From NCBI RefSeq assembly GCF_030406665.1, contig NZ_CP129121.1, positions 2,356,001 through 2,420,000 on the forward strand: a stretch of 64,000 nt of DNA, given 5' to 3'. The DNA is from Halomonas halophila. Lineage in GTDB: Bacteria; Pseudomonadota; Gammaproteobacteria; Pseudomonadales; Halomonadaceae. Made by a program: the position numbers and the translations under genes. Shown here in pieces: positions 18,922 to 26,663 of the stretch; positions within the stretch are counted from its first letter, which is position 1; each line of letters opens with the position of its first letter. The notes below the pieces were generated by a model, which had not been told where the DNA came from, ran no database searches, and saw only the letters and a program-made list of their open reading frames with translations.

Positions 18922-19908
18922 ATGACAGACGACACCTCCTCCCTCACCGGCCTGCTGGCCAGCGCCGAACGCACCCTGCGGCTGGAGCAGCAGGCCATCG
19001 GCGCCCTCGTCGCGCGCCTGGACGGCGACTTCGAGCGCGCCTGCGAGCTGATCCTGGCCTGTCGCGGCCGCGTGGTGGTCACCGGCATGGGCAAGTCCGG
19101 CCACATCGGCAGCAAGATCGCCGCCACCCTGGCCAGTACCGGTACCCCGTCCTTCTTCGTGCATCCGGGCGAAGCCAGCCACGGCGACCTGGGCATGATC
19201 ACGCCGGGCGACGTGGTGCTGGCGCTGTCGAATTCCGGCGAGACCGCCGAGGTCACCGCCCTGCTGCCGCTGCTCAAGCGCCTCGGCACCCCGCTGATCA
19301 GCATGACCGGGCGCCCCGGCTCGACCCTGGCTCGCCACGCCGAGGCCCACCTGGATGCCGGCGTCGAGCGCGAGGCCTGCCCGCTGGATCTGGCGCCCAC
19401 CTCTTCGACCACCGCCGCCCTGGCACTGGGCGATGCCCTGGCCGTGGCGCTGCTCGAGAGCCGCGGCTTCACCGCCGAGGATTTCGCCCTCTCGCATCCC
19501 GGCGGCAGCCTCGGCAAGCGGCTGCTGCTCAAGGTCTCGGACCTGATGCATCAGGGCGCCCGCCTGCCGCAGGTCGCGCTGGGCAGCCCGCTGCGCGATG
19601 CGCTGCTGGAGATCACCCGCCAGGGCCTGGGCTTCACCTGCGTCATCGACCCCGAGGGCAGGCTGGCCGGGGTCTACACCGACGGCGACCTGCGCCGCAC
19701 CCTGGATCAGTTCAGCGACCTGTCGTCGCTGACCGTGGATCAGGTGATGACGACCCCCGGCAAACGGACCTCGCCCGACACCCTGGCCGCCGAGGCCGTG
19801 CGGCTGATGGAGGACAACCGCATCACCGCCCTGGCCGTGGTCGACGATGACGGCCGCCCGGTGGGCGCGCTACACATGCATGACCTGCTGGCCAGCGGCG
19901 TCATCTGA
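18922..19908 (+). CDS. kdsD: D-arabinose 5-phosphate isomerase KdsD
   Basis: A 328-residue enzyme, the same length as E. coli KdsD, converting ribulose 5-phosphate to arabinose 5-phosphate for Kdo synthesis. An SIS domain (GMGKSGHIGSKIAATLASTGTP around residues 52-73, LSNSGETAEV after it) is followed by paired CBS domains (about 205-328). The frame is open 111 bases upstream, but the ATG at 18922 gives the family length. It heads the kdsDC-lptCAB operon, divergent from mlaF. Confidence 0.95.
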   Translation: MTDDTSSLTGLLASAERTLRLEQQAIGALVARLDGDFERACELILACRGRVVVTGMGKSGHIGSKIAATLASTGTPSFFVHPGEASHGDLGMITPGDVVLALSNSGETAEVTALLPLLKRLGTPLISMTGRPGSTLARHAEAHLDAGVEREACPLDLAPTSSTTAALALGDALAVALLESRGFTAEDFALSHPGGSLGKRLLLKVSDLMHQGARLPQVALGSPLRDALLEITRQGLGFTCVIDPEGRLAGVYTDGDLRRTLDQFSDLSSLTVDQVMTTPGKRTSPDTLAAEAVRLMEDNRITALAVVDDDGRPVGALHMHDLLASGVI

Positions 19909-19922
19909 CCCAAGGAGATTCC

Positions 19923-20480
19923 ATGCCCTTCGACGCCCCCCTGCTGAACCCGGACCTGGTCCAGCGCCTGCGACAGGTGCGCCTGCTGGCCCTGGACGTG
20001 GACGGCGTGTTGACCGACGGCCGCCTCTACTTCGATGCCGACGGCGACAGCCTCAAGGCCTTTCATACCCTCGACGGTCACGGCATCAAGCTGGTGCAGC
20101 GCGCCGGCATCCAGGTGGCGCTGATCACCGGCCGCGACTCGCCGATGGTCACTCGCCGCGCCAGCGCGCTCGGCATCCGGCATCTGCATCAGGGCATCGA
20201 GAAGAAGCTGCCGACGCTGCGCCAGCTGTGCCAAGACCTCGAACTCGACCTCTCCCAGGTCGCCTACTGCGGTGACGACCTGCCCGACCTGGCCCCGATC
20301 CATCGGGCCGGCGTCGGCATCAGCGTCCCCGGCGCGCCGAGCTACATCCGTCGGCACGCCGACTGGGTCACCGAACGCAAGGGCGGTCATGGCGCGGTTC
20401 GCGAGATCTGCGACACCCTGCTCCAGGCCCAGGACAGCCTGGACGCCGTGCTCGACACCTATCTGAACGGCCAGGACTGA
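19923..20480 (+). CDS. kdsC: 3-deoxy-manno-octulosonate-8-phosphatase KdsC
   Basis: A 185-residue HAD-superfamily phosphatase. The catalytic DxD is Asp25-x-Asp27 in LLALDVDGVLTDG, followed by ALITGRDSPMV and the motif III/IV region VAYCGDDLPDL. It releases phosphate from Kdo-8-P. It starts 14 bases after kdsD behind an AAGGAG sequence. Confidence 0.96.
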   Translation: MPFDAPLLNPDLVQRLRQVRLLALDVDGVLTDGRLYFDADGDSLKAFHTLDGHGIKLVQRAGIQVALITGRDSPMVTRRASALGIRHLHQGIEKKLPTLRQLCQDLELDLSQVAYCGDDLPDLAPIHRAGVGISVPGAPSYIRRHADWVTERKGGHGAVREICDTLLQAQDSLDAVLDTYLNGQD

Positions 20481-20484
20481 CGCC

Positions 20485-21069
20485 ATGCGCCTCCCTCGTC
20501 CCGGCTTTCGCACCTGGCTGTTCCTGCTGCTGCTCGCCCTGGGCGGCGGCCTGGCGCTGCTCGACCAGCGCCCCGAGGCACCGCCGGGCCCCGCGCCCCA
20601 GGGCGAGACGGGAGAGCCCGACTACTACCTGGAGGACGCGCACCTGACGCGATTCGACGCCCAGGGCGCGCCTCACCAGCGCCTCACCACGCCGCGCCTG
20701 GAGCACACGCCCGTCGACGACGTCACCCGGCTGACCACGCCCCACGCCCAGCTTCGCGACAGCGAAGGCCGGCAATGGCTGGCCGACGCCGAGCGCGGAC
20801 GCCTGGAAGACGGCCAGCGCCTGCTCACCCTCGAGGGGCAGGCGGTGCTGACCGCCCCCGAGGAACGCTGGCGGCTCGAGACCGAACGCCTGTACTACGA
20901 CAGCATCGCCGGTCACGCCTGGAGCGACACGCCGGCACGACTGAGCCAGCCGCCGCAGTGGATGCGCGGCGAGCGCTTCGACGCCTGGCTCGATGACAAC
21001 CGCGCCCGACTGACCGACAATGTGCGCGGCCACCACCCGCCGGCCCCCCAGGAGGACCCCGAGTCATGA
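20485..21069 (+). CDS. lptC: LPS export system protein LptC
   Basis: A 194-residue bitopic protein: one N-terminal transmembrane helix (about residues 11-27) and a periplasmic beta-jellyroll (YYLEDAHLTRFDAQG, then RLETERLYYDS). It passes LPS from LptBFG to LptA. Sequence conservation is low, as usual for LptC, but size, topology and position between kdsC and lptA are decisive. Its end overlaps lptA by four bases. Confidence 0.92.
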   Translation: MRLPRPGFRTWLFLLLLALGGGLALLDQRPEAPPGPAPQGETGEPDYYLEDAHLTRFDAQGAPHQRLTTPRLEHTPVDDVTRLTTPHAQLRDSEGRQWLADAERGRLEDGQRLLTLEGQAVLTAPEERWRLETERLYYDSIAGHAWSDTPARLSQPPQWMRGERFDAWLDDNRARLTDNVRGHHPPAPQEDPES

Positions 21070-21593
21070 CGCGATCCCTCGCTTCACTGCTCAGCGCAGC
21101 GCTGCTCGCCAGCGCGCTGGCTGCCCCCGCCGCCCTGGCGCTGGAAGGCGACGCCAGCGCGCCCATCCAGGTCGAGGCCGACCGCCTGGACCTCGACGAC
21201 CGCGCCGGCACCGCCGTCTATCAGGGCGACGTGCAGATCCAGCAGGGCAGCATGCAGCTGACCGGCGACCGCGTGGAGATCCAGCGCAACGAGGCCGGCC
21301 AGCTGACCACCGCCACCGCCACCGGCCAGCGCGCCTACCTGGAGCAGAAGCCCGCCCCCGATCAACCCCTGGTCCGCGCCTGGGGCCGCACCGTGGTCTA
21401 CCACGTGGCCGAGCGGCGCATCGAGCTCGTCGACCAGGCCGAGCTGCACCAGGGCGGCGACACCTTCGACGGCGGCTACCTCGAATACTTCCTCGACCGC
21501 CGGGTGGTGCAGGCCCGCTCCGACGCCGAGGGCATCGGCGAGCGCCAGCGCGTGCGCATGACCCTGGAGCCGGAACAGCAGGACGGCCCATGA
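21066..21593 (+). CDS. lptA: LPS export periplasmic bridge protein LptA
   Basis: A 175-residue periplasmic protein with a cleavable signal (about residues 1-25, ALAAPAALA). The LptA/OstA fold is seen in QVEADRLDLDDRAGTAVYQGDVQIQQGSMQLTGD-type repeats (key strings IQVEADRL, YQGDVQIQQG, MQLTGDRVEI). LptA oligomers form the periplasmic LPS bridge to LptD. The stop overlaps the lptB start. Confidence 0.95.
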   Translation: MTRSLASLLSAALLASALAAPAALALEGDASAPIQVEADRLDLDDRAGTAVYQGDVQIQQGSMQLTGDRVEIQRNEAGQLTTATATGQRAYLEQKPAPDQPLVRAWGRTVVYHVAERRIELVDQAELHQGGDTFDGGYLEYFLDRRVVQARSDAEGIGERQRVRMTLEPEQQDGP

Positions 21594-22315
21594 AGACCCT
21601 GAGTGCCCAGAACCTCGCCAAGAGCTACAAGCGCCGTCGCGTCGTTCACGACATCAGCCTGGAGATCCAGCAGGGCCGCATCGTCGGCCTGCTGGGCCCC
21701 AACGGCGCCGGCAAGACCACCTCCTTCTACATGATCGTCGGCCTGGTTCGGGCCGACGCCGGCCGCGTCGCCATCGACGACCGCGACCTCTCCGGCGCCG
21801 CCATGCACCAACGCGCCCAGGCCGGCATCGGCTACCTGCCCCAGGAAGCCTCGATCTTCCGCAAGCTGTCGGTGGCCGACAACATCATGGCCATTCTCGA
21901 GACCCGCCGCGACCTCGACCGTGCCGGCCGCAAGGCGCGCCTGGAGGCACTGCTGGAGGAGTTCCACATCACCCACATCCGCGACAACCTGGGCATGAGC
22001 CTGTCCGGCGGCGAGCGCCGGCGGGTCGAGATCGCCCGGGCGCTGGCCACCGAACCCGATTTCATCCTGCTCGACGAGCCCTTCGCCGGCGTCGACCCGA
22101 TCTCGGTAGGCGACATCAAGGGCATCATCCGCCAGCTCAAGGCCCGCGAGATCGGCGTGCTGATCACCGACCACAACGTGCGCGAGACGCTGGACATCTG
22201 CGACGGCGCCTACATCGTCGGCGACGGCCAGATCATCGCCGAAGGCGACGCCGAGGCCATCCTCGCCAACCAGCGGGTACGCGACGTCTACCTGGGCCAG
22301 GACTTCCGACTCTGA
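21590..22315 (+). CDS. lptB: LPS export ABC transporter ATPase LptB
   Basis: A 241-residue ABC ATPase, identical in length to E. coli LptB. Walker A is GPNGAGKTT at residues 36-44, the Q-loop region GYLPQEASIFRKLSV is the LptB-specific form, the signature is LSGGERRRVEIARA, and Walker B is FILLDEPFAGVDP. The frame is open far upstream through lptA, but the start is fixed by the ATGA overlap and the family N-terminus MKTLSAQNLAKSYK. rpoN follows after 156 bases. Confidence 0.97.
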   Translation: MKTLSAQNLAKSYKRRRVVHDISLEIQQGRIVGLLGPNGAGKTTSFYMIVGLVRADAGRVAIDDRDLSGAAMHQRAQAGIGYLPQEASIFRKLSVADNIMAILETRRDLDRAGRKARLEALLEEFHITHIRDNLGMSLSGGERRRVEIARALATEPDFILLDEPFAGVDPISVGDIKGIIRQLKAREIGVLITDHNVRETLDICDGAYIVGDGQIIAEGDAEAILANQRVRDVYLGQDFRL

Positions 22316-22321
22316 GCCTAT

Positions 22322-22349
22322 TGGCTTCGCAAGTCACTGATATATTGTC
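22322..22349 (+). promoter_or_regulatory. Candidate sigma-70 promoter of rpoN
   Basis: TTGGCT at 22322 and TATTGT around 22344 are separated by 16 bases, directly after the lptB stop and upstream of the sigma-54-type elements. Both hexamers deviate from consensus. Confidence 0.35.
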
Positions 22350-22362
22350 GCCATGCACAGAC

Positions 22363-22396
22363 AGGCATGGCAATTGCCATTGGCATGCTAATTGCT
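22363..22396 (+). promoter_or_regulatory. Tandem sigma-54-type (-24/-12) promoter elements before rpoN
   Basis: The 17 bases at 22380-22396, TTGGCATGCTAATTGCT, match the sigma-54 consensus YTGGCACG-N4-TTGCW at every defined position except one (T for C), with the required 12-base GG-to-GC distance. A weaker copy, AGGCATGGCAATTGCC, with correct GG/GC spacing lies 18 bases upstream. The stronger -12 GC is 76 bases before the rpoN start codon. This suggests that rpoN is partly transcribed by its own product; function is inferred. Confidence 0.6.
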
Positions 22397-22471
22397 GAGC
22401 AAAGGCTTGCACGGCGGGCACACCCACACTAGGGTGGAAGGCCTCTTTGCCGCAGGACCGGAACGCTTGCC

Positions 22472-23872
22472 ATGGCCATGAAGGCATCCCTCCAACTGCG
22501 TGTCGGCACCCAGCTGACCATGACGCCCCAGCTGCAGCAGGCCATCGGCCTGCTGCAGCTCTCGACCCTTGATCTGCGCCAGGAGATCCAGCAGGCCCTG
22601 GAAGCCAATCCCATGCTGGAGCTGGAGGACGACTTCGGCGAGCAGGCCGCCGGGGAGACGCCGGACGACGACTGGTCCGACGAGATTCCGGAAGAACTCA
22701 GCGTCGACAGCGACTGGTCGGACACCTTCCAGGACGCCGGCGGCAGCGGCGAGGCTCCCGACTTCGAGCGCCAGGCCGCCGGCCAGAGCCTGCAGAGCCA
22801 CCTCGTCTGGCAGCTGGCCATGAGCGAGCTCGACGAACGCGAGACCCGCATCGCCGAGAGCCTGATCGATGCCGTGACGCCGGACGGCTATCTGGATCAA
22901 CCGCTCGACGAGCTGCGCGACGGCCTGCGCGCCCAGGGCCTCGACGGGCTCGCCACCCGCGAGGTCGAAGCGGTGCTGCTGCGCCTGCAGCAGTTCGAGC
23001 CCACCGGCGTGTTCGCCCGCGATCTGCGCGAGTGCCTGCTGCTGCAGCTGGCCACCCTGCCCGACGACACCCCGCTGCTGCCCCAGGCGCGCCGCCTGGT
23101 ACGCCAGTTCCTCGAGGCCCTGGCCGGCAACGACCGGCGGCTGCTCAAGCGGCGCCTGGGGCTCGACGACGAGACCCTCGACGAGGTCATCGGCCTGATC
23201 CGCGGCCTCGACCCGCGCCCGGGCAGCGAATTCGCCAGCGGCGACAGCGACTACGTGATTCCCGACCTGATCGCCCGCTACACGCCCCAGGGCTGGCGCG
23301 TCGAGCTCAACCCCGAGGCGATGCCGCGGCTGCGCATCCAGCCCGACTACGCGGCGCTGATCAAGCGCGCCGACAAGAGCGACGACAACCAGTTCCTCAA
23401 GGACCACCTGCAGGAGGCGCGCTGGCTGATCAAGAGCCTGGCCAGCCGCAACGACACCCTGCTGCGCGTCGGCCACGAGGTGATGACCCGCCAGATCGAG
23501 TTCCTCGAGCACGGCGAAGAGGCCATGAAGCCGCTGATCCTGGCCGACATCGCCCAGACGGTGGAGATGCACGAGTCGACCATTTCTCGGGTCACGACCC
23601 AGAAGTTCATCCACACCCCCCGCGGCGTCTTCGAGCTCAAGTACTTCTTCTCGAGCCAGGTCGGCGACGGCGAGGATGCCCACTCCAGCACCGCGATCCG
23701 CGCCCGCATCCGCAAGCTGATCGAGGGCGAACCGCCGCGCAAGCCGCTGTCCGACAGCAAGCTGGTCACCCTGCTCGCCGAGGAGGGCATCGAGGTGGCC
23801 CGACGCACCGTCGCCAAGTATCGCGAAGCGATGCACATCCCCTCCTCCAGCCAGCGCAAGCGCCTCGGCTGA
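22472..23872 (+). CDS. rpoN: RNA polymerase sigma-54 factor RpoN
   Basis: A 466-residue sigma-54 (E. coli 477). Region I is the Gln/Leu-rich LRVGTQLTMTPQLQQAIGLLQL start that contacts activators and core polymerase; an acidic region II follows (about residues 48-100); region III ends with the helix-turn-helix MHESTISRVTTQKF and the invariant RpoN box ARRTVAKYR near the C-terminus, which reads the -24 element. A second in-frame ATG at 22478 gives the usual MKxSLQL start and may be the true one. hpf-ptsN-rapZ-npr follow as in E. coli. Confidence 0.97.
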   Translation: MAMKASLQLRVGTQLTMTPQLQQAIGLLQLSTLDLRQEIQQALEANPMLELEDDFGEQAAGETPDDDWSDEIPEELSVDSDWSDTFQDAGGSGEAPDFERQAAGQSLQSHLVWQLAMSELDERETRIAESLIDAVTPDGYLDQPLDELRDGLRAQGLDGLATREVEAVLLRLQQFEPTGVFARDLRECLLLQLATLPDDTPLLPQARRLVRQFLEALAGNDRRLLKRRLGLDDETLDEVIGLIRGLDPRPGSEFASGDSDYVIPDLIARYTPQGWRVELNPEAMPRLRIQPDYAALIKRADKSDDNQFLKDHLQEARWLIKSLASRNDTLLRVGHEVMTRQIEFLEHGEEAMKPLILADIAQTVEMHESTISRVTTQKFIHTPRGVFELKYFFSSQVGDGEDAHSSTAIRARIRKLIEGEPPRKPLSDSKLVTLLAEEGIEVARRTVAKYREAMHIPSSSQRKRLG

Positions 23873-23924
23873 GGCCCTCCCGACGGGGGGTTCCAGAGTA
23901 TGAAAACGCGTCTGGCACGGGGGG

Positions 23925-23952
23925 TTTGCAAGGCACCAAAAAGGGTTACAAT
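23925..23952 (+). promoter_or_regulatory. Candidate promoter of hpf-ptsN-rapZ-npr
   Basis: TTTGCA and TACAAT lie 16 bases apart, about 30 bases before the hpf start, in the 112-base gap after rpoN. Assigned by consensus only. Confidence 0.45.
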
Positions 23953-23984
23953 CGAGTCACCACCCAAGGAGCAAGGAGCGTGTC

Positions 23985-24296
23985 ATGCAAGTCAACCTCA
24001 CCGGCCATCACGTGGAATTGACCGAGCCCCTGCGTGACTACGTGCAGGAGAAACTCTCCCGCCTGGAACGCCATTACGACAACATCACCACCGTTCAGGT
24101 GACGCTCTCCGTCGAGAAGGAACGCCAACAGGCCGCCTGCACGCTGCACGCCGCCGGTGCCGATCTGCACGCCGAAGCGATGGACGCCGACATGTACGCC
24201 GCCATCGACGCCCTTGCCGACAAGCTGGACCGCCAGCTCGTCAAGCACAAGGAAAAGACTCAGGCCCGCGCCCAGGGCGCCGCAAGCGTCCGCTGA
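23985..24296 (+). CDS. hpf: Ribosome hibernation promoting factor HPF
   Basis: A 103-residue short-form HPF/YfiA-family protein: VNLTGHHVELTEPLRDYVQEKLSRLERHYDNITTVQ-type start (key strings LTGHHVELTEPL and KLSRLERHYDNI) and AEAMDADMYAAIDALADKLDRQL. It binds the decoding centre of the ribosome and promotes 100S dimers in stationary phase. The gene between rpoN and ptsN is in the standard place. Confidence 0.96.
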   Translation: MQVNLTGHHVELTEPLRDYVQEKLSRLERHYDNITTVQVTLSVEKERQQAACTLHAAGADLHAEAMDADMYAAIDALADKLDRQLVKHKEKTQARAQGAASVR

Positions 24297-24299
24297 GTC

Positions 24300-24785
24300 A
24301 TGTCACTCGAAGCCATCCTGCCCCCCGAGCGCACCCTCTTCGGTGTGCCCGGGGGGAGCAAGAAACGTGTGCTGGAGTTCTTCAGCACCTTCATCGCCCA
24401 GAACATTCCCAGCCTCGACAGCCAGGAGGTCTTCAGCCGGCTGATCGGGCGGGAGCGCCTGGGCAGCACCGGCATCGGGCACGGGGTCGCCATCCCCCAT
24501 TCCCGCAACCCTCACTGCAAGGCCCCTATCGCCGGCTTTCTCAAGCTCGACGAACCGGTCGACTTCGACGCCATCGACGGTGAACCCGTCGACCTGGTGT
24601 TCGTGCTGCTGGTCCCCGAGGAAGCCGACGACGCGCATCTCGCCCTGCTCGGCCAGGTCGCCGGCGTGATGAACGACGCCGCGACCCGCAGCGCCCTGCG
24701 TCGGGCCGGCAGCCAGCGCGAGCTGCACGACAGCCTCCTCGACGCCATCCGACGACAGGCACCGGCCGCCAGCGGACGCAGCTGA
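24300..24785 (+). CDS. ptsN: Nitrogen PTS EIIA component PtsN
   Basis: A 161-residue EIIA-Ntr (E. coli 163). The phosphorylated His is His67 in GIGHGVAIPHSRN. PtsN does not transport sugar; it is a phosphorylation-state regulator of potassium transport and nitrogen-related processes. It starts four bases after hpf, so the two are coupled. Confidence 0.95.
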   Translation: MSLEAILPPERTLFGVPGGSKKRVLEFFSTFIAQNIPSLDSQEVFSRLIGRERLGSTGIGHGVAIPHSRNPHCKAPIAGFLKLDEPVDFDAIDGEPVDLVFVLLVPEEADDAHLALLGQVAGVMNDAATRSALRRAGSQRELHDSLLDAIRRQAPAASGRS

Positions 24786-24817
24786 GGGCCGCCCCCGACC
24801 AGGAGACCCGATCCGTC

Positions 24818-25717
24818 ATGCAGCTCGTCATCATCAGCGGACGCTCCGGCTCCGGCAAGTCGATCGCCCTGCAGGCCCTCGAGGACCTCGGCTACTACGC
24901 CATCGACAACCTCCCGGCGATGCTCCTCGGACCGCTGGTCGACGAGCTGCGCAGCGGCCAGTCCCTGCGCAGCGCCGTCGCGGTCAGCATCGACGCCCGC
25001 AACCTGCCCCATGCCCTGGAACGCTTCCCGACGCTGCTCGAGGACGTGCGTGCCCGCGACATCCAGTGCCAGGTGATCTACCTGACCACCGATGCACGCA
25101 TCCTGCTGGAGCGCTACTCCGCGACCCGGCGCCGACACCCCCTGACCCGCGATACCGAGATGACGCTGGCCGAGGCGATCGATCGCGAGGAAGACGCCCT
25201 GTCGGAGATTCGCGACCTCGCCGATCTGCTGATCGATACCTCGCGGCTCTCGGTGCACGACCTGCGTGGTCGCATCACCGACCAGGTCGCCGGGCACGGC
25301 CGCGAAGGGCTGACGCTGACCCTCGAGTCGTTCGGCTTCAAGCGCGGCGTGCCTCTGGACGCCGATATCGTGTTCGACGCCCGCTGCCTGCCCAACCCCT
25401 ACTGGGACCCGCGGCTGCGTGATGCCACCGGCCGCGACGACAGCGTGATCGCCTTCCTCGAGGGCTACCCGGTGGTCGACGAGATGGCCGACGACATCCT
25501 GGCCTGGATCGAACGCTGGCTGCCCCGCTACCGCGCCAGCCAGCGCAGCTACCTGACCGTGGCGATCGGCTGCACCGGCGGCCAGCACCGCTCCACCTAC
25601 CTGGCCGAGCGACTGTCCCGGCGTCTTGCCGAGACCCACGCCGGCGTGCGCCTGCGCCATCGCGAGCTCGGCCTGCAACTCACGCTTCCCGACCCGAACG
25701 ACGCCAAGGACCGCTAG
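24818..25717 (+). CDS. rapZ: RNase adapter protein RapZ (YvcJ family)
   Basis: A 299-residue P-loop protein with Walker A GRSGSGKS at residues 8-15, the DNLP motif in the YAIDNLPAMLL segment, and the conserved C-terminal GCTGGQHRSTYLAERL, which is the RNA/metabolite-binding half. In E. coli RapZ directs RNase E to the sRNA GlmZ and senses glucosamine-6-phosphate. Whether GlmZ-like RNAs exist in this organism cannot be told from the window. It lies in the rpoN-npr cluster in the usual position. Confidence 0.96.
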   Translation: MQLVIISGRSGSGKSIALQALEDLGYYAIDNLPAMLLGPLVDELRSGQSLRSAVAVSIDARNLPHALERFPTLLEDVRARDIQCQVIYLTTDARILLERYSATRRRHPLTRDTEMTLAEAIDREEDALSEIRDLADLLIDTSRLSVHDLRGRITDQVAGHGREGLTLTLESFGFKRGVPLDADIVFDARCLPNPYWDPRLRDATGRDDSVIAFLEGYPVVDEMADDILAWIERWLPRYRASQRSYLTVAIGCTGGQHRSTYLAERLSRRLAETHAGVRLRHRELGLQLTLPDPNDAKDR

Positions 25718-25721
25718 TCAC

Positions 25722-25991
25722 GTGCCCAGCCGCAAGCTCACCCTGACCAACAAGCGCGGCCTGCACGCCCGGGCCGCCACCCGCCTGGTGCAGTGCTGCC
25801 AACCCTACGCCTCCCGCGTCACCGTCTGCCATGGCGACCAGCAGGCCGATGCCACCAACATCATGGCGCTGCTGATGCTGGCCGCACCCTGCGGCACCGA
25901 ACTGATCCTCGAGGCCGACGGCGACGACGGCGAGGCGGTGCTGGATGCGCTGGAAGCCCTCTTCGCGGCCCGCTTCGACGAAGAAGCCTGA
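25722..25991 (+). CDS. npr: Nitrogen PTS phosphocarrier NPr
   Basis: An 89-residue HPr-like protein; the phosphorylated His15 is in NKRGLHARAATRLV. NIMALLMLAAPCGTEL replaces the Ser46 region of classical HPr (Asn-Ile here), typical of NPr. It passes phosphate from EI-Ntr (PtsP) to PtsN. The start codon is GTG at 25722, chosen because it gives the HPr-length product (E. coli NPr is 90) just after the rapZ stop; the open frame extends further upstream inside rapZ. Confidence 0.93.
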   Translation: MPSRKLTLTNKRGLHARAATRLVQCCQPYASRVTVCHGDQQADATNIMALLMLAAPCGTELILEADGDDGEAVLDALEALFAARFDEEA

Positions 25992-26041
25992 CCAGAGGCC
26001 GTCTCGACGGCGCCATCACTCCCCCTCTACCGAGCAGGACC

Positions 26042-26581
26042 ATGCAGCTGATCCAGACCGGCAAGTACTCCAGAGTCCACTTCGATCCCGAGCGCGACCA
26101 CTTCATCAAGACCTTCCAGCCAAAGACCGTCGACCGGCTGCGCTACCTGGCGCGCATCCGGCCCTACCCCGGGCGCAACTTCGCCCTCATTGCTTCGCGG
26201 CTCGAAACCCTCGGCATCGCCACGCCGACCATCGTCGAGGCGCGCCCCTATCGGCTGGTCACGGAGAACATCCATGGCGTACCGCTCAAGCAACTGATCC
26301 TCGACTCCCCCGACCTGCAGGAACAGTATCTGGACGCGCTGGTCGCCTTCGACCGCGACGGCATTCACTGCCGCGGCCTGCACACCGACAACTTCCTGGT
26401 TCGCGACGGTCGCCTGTTCGCCATCGACCTCGATGCCTACAAGGCACCGCGCTGGCGGCGCTATCCGCGCCGCGAGTACCTGGACTGCCTGAGCCGCTCG
26501 CTCAAGGGCAACGAGGCCTTCCTGTTCACTCGCCTGCTCGAGCGACTGGGCGTGGACGAACACTACCGCCCGAAACGCTGA
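26042..26581 (+). CDS. Small kinase-fold protein (Kdo-kinase/toluene-tolerance-like)
   Basis: A 179-residue protein with traces of a protein-kinase fold: a short glycine-poor loop TGKYSRV, a Lys in HFIKTF (Lys23), a catalytic-loop-like HTDNFLV (His114, Asp116, Asn117) and an AIDLD metal-binding motif (Asp129). This resembles the lipopolysaccharide kinase family (KdkA/WaaP) and proteins annotated 'toluene tolerance'. It is much shorter than a canonical kinase. It sits where E. coli has yrbL after npr, but sequence similarity to YrbL looks weak. Substrate unknown; LPS-core or small-molecule phosphorylation is a guess. Confidence 0.7.
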   Translation: MQLIQTGKYSRVHFDPERDHFIKTFQPKTVDRLRYLARIRPYPGRNFALIASRLETLGIATPTIVEARPYRLVTENIHGVPLKQLILDSPDLQEQYLDALVAFDRDGIHCRGLHTDNFLVRDGRLFAIDLDAYKAPRWRRYPRREYLDCLSRSLKGNEAFLFTRLLERLGVDEHYRPKR

Positions 26582-26614
26582 GCACCGGCACCCGGACCAC
26601 GACAACATCGTACA

Positions 26615-26645
26615 AAAAAGCCCGCGAGCGTCTCGCGGGCTTTTT
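26615..26645. terminator. Bidirectional rho-independent terminator
   Basis: A 14-bp stem of AAAAAGCCCGCGAG and complement with a CGT loop. The plus strand ends in a T5 tract and the minus strand in a T6 tract, closing both the rpoN cluster and pmbA. Confidence 0.92.
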
Positions 26646-26663
26646 GTCGTCACCAGGGCCGGC

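Noticed and set aside
23912..23931. A sigma-54-like CTGGCACGG...TTTGCA upstream of hpf
   Set aside because: The words are right, but the GG-to-GC distance is 14 rather than the strict 12 bases, so a working -24/-12 promoter is unlikely.
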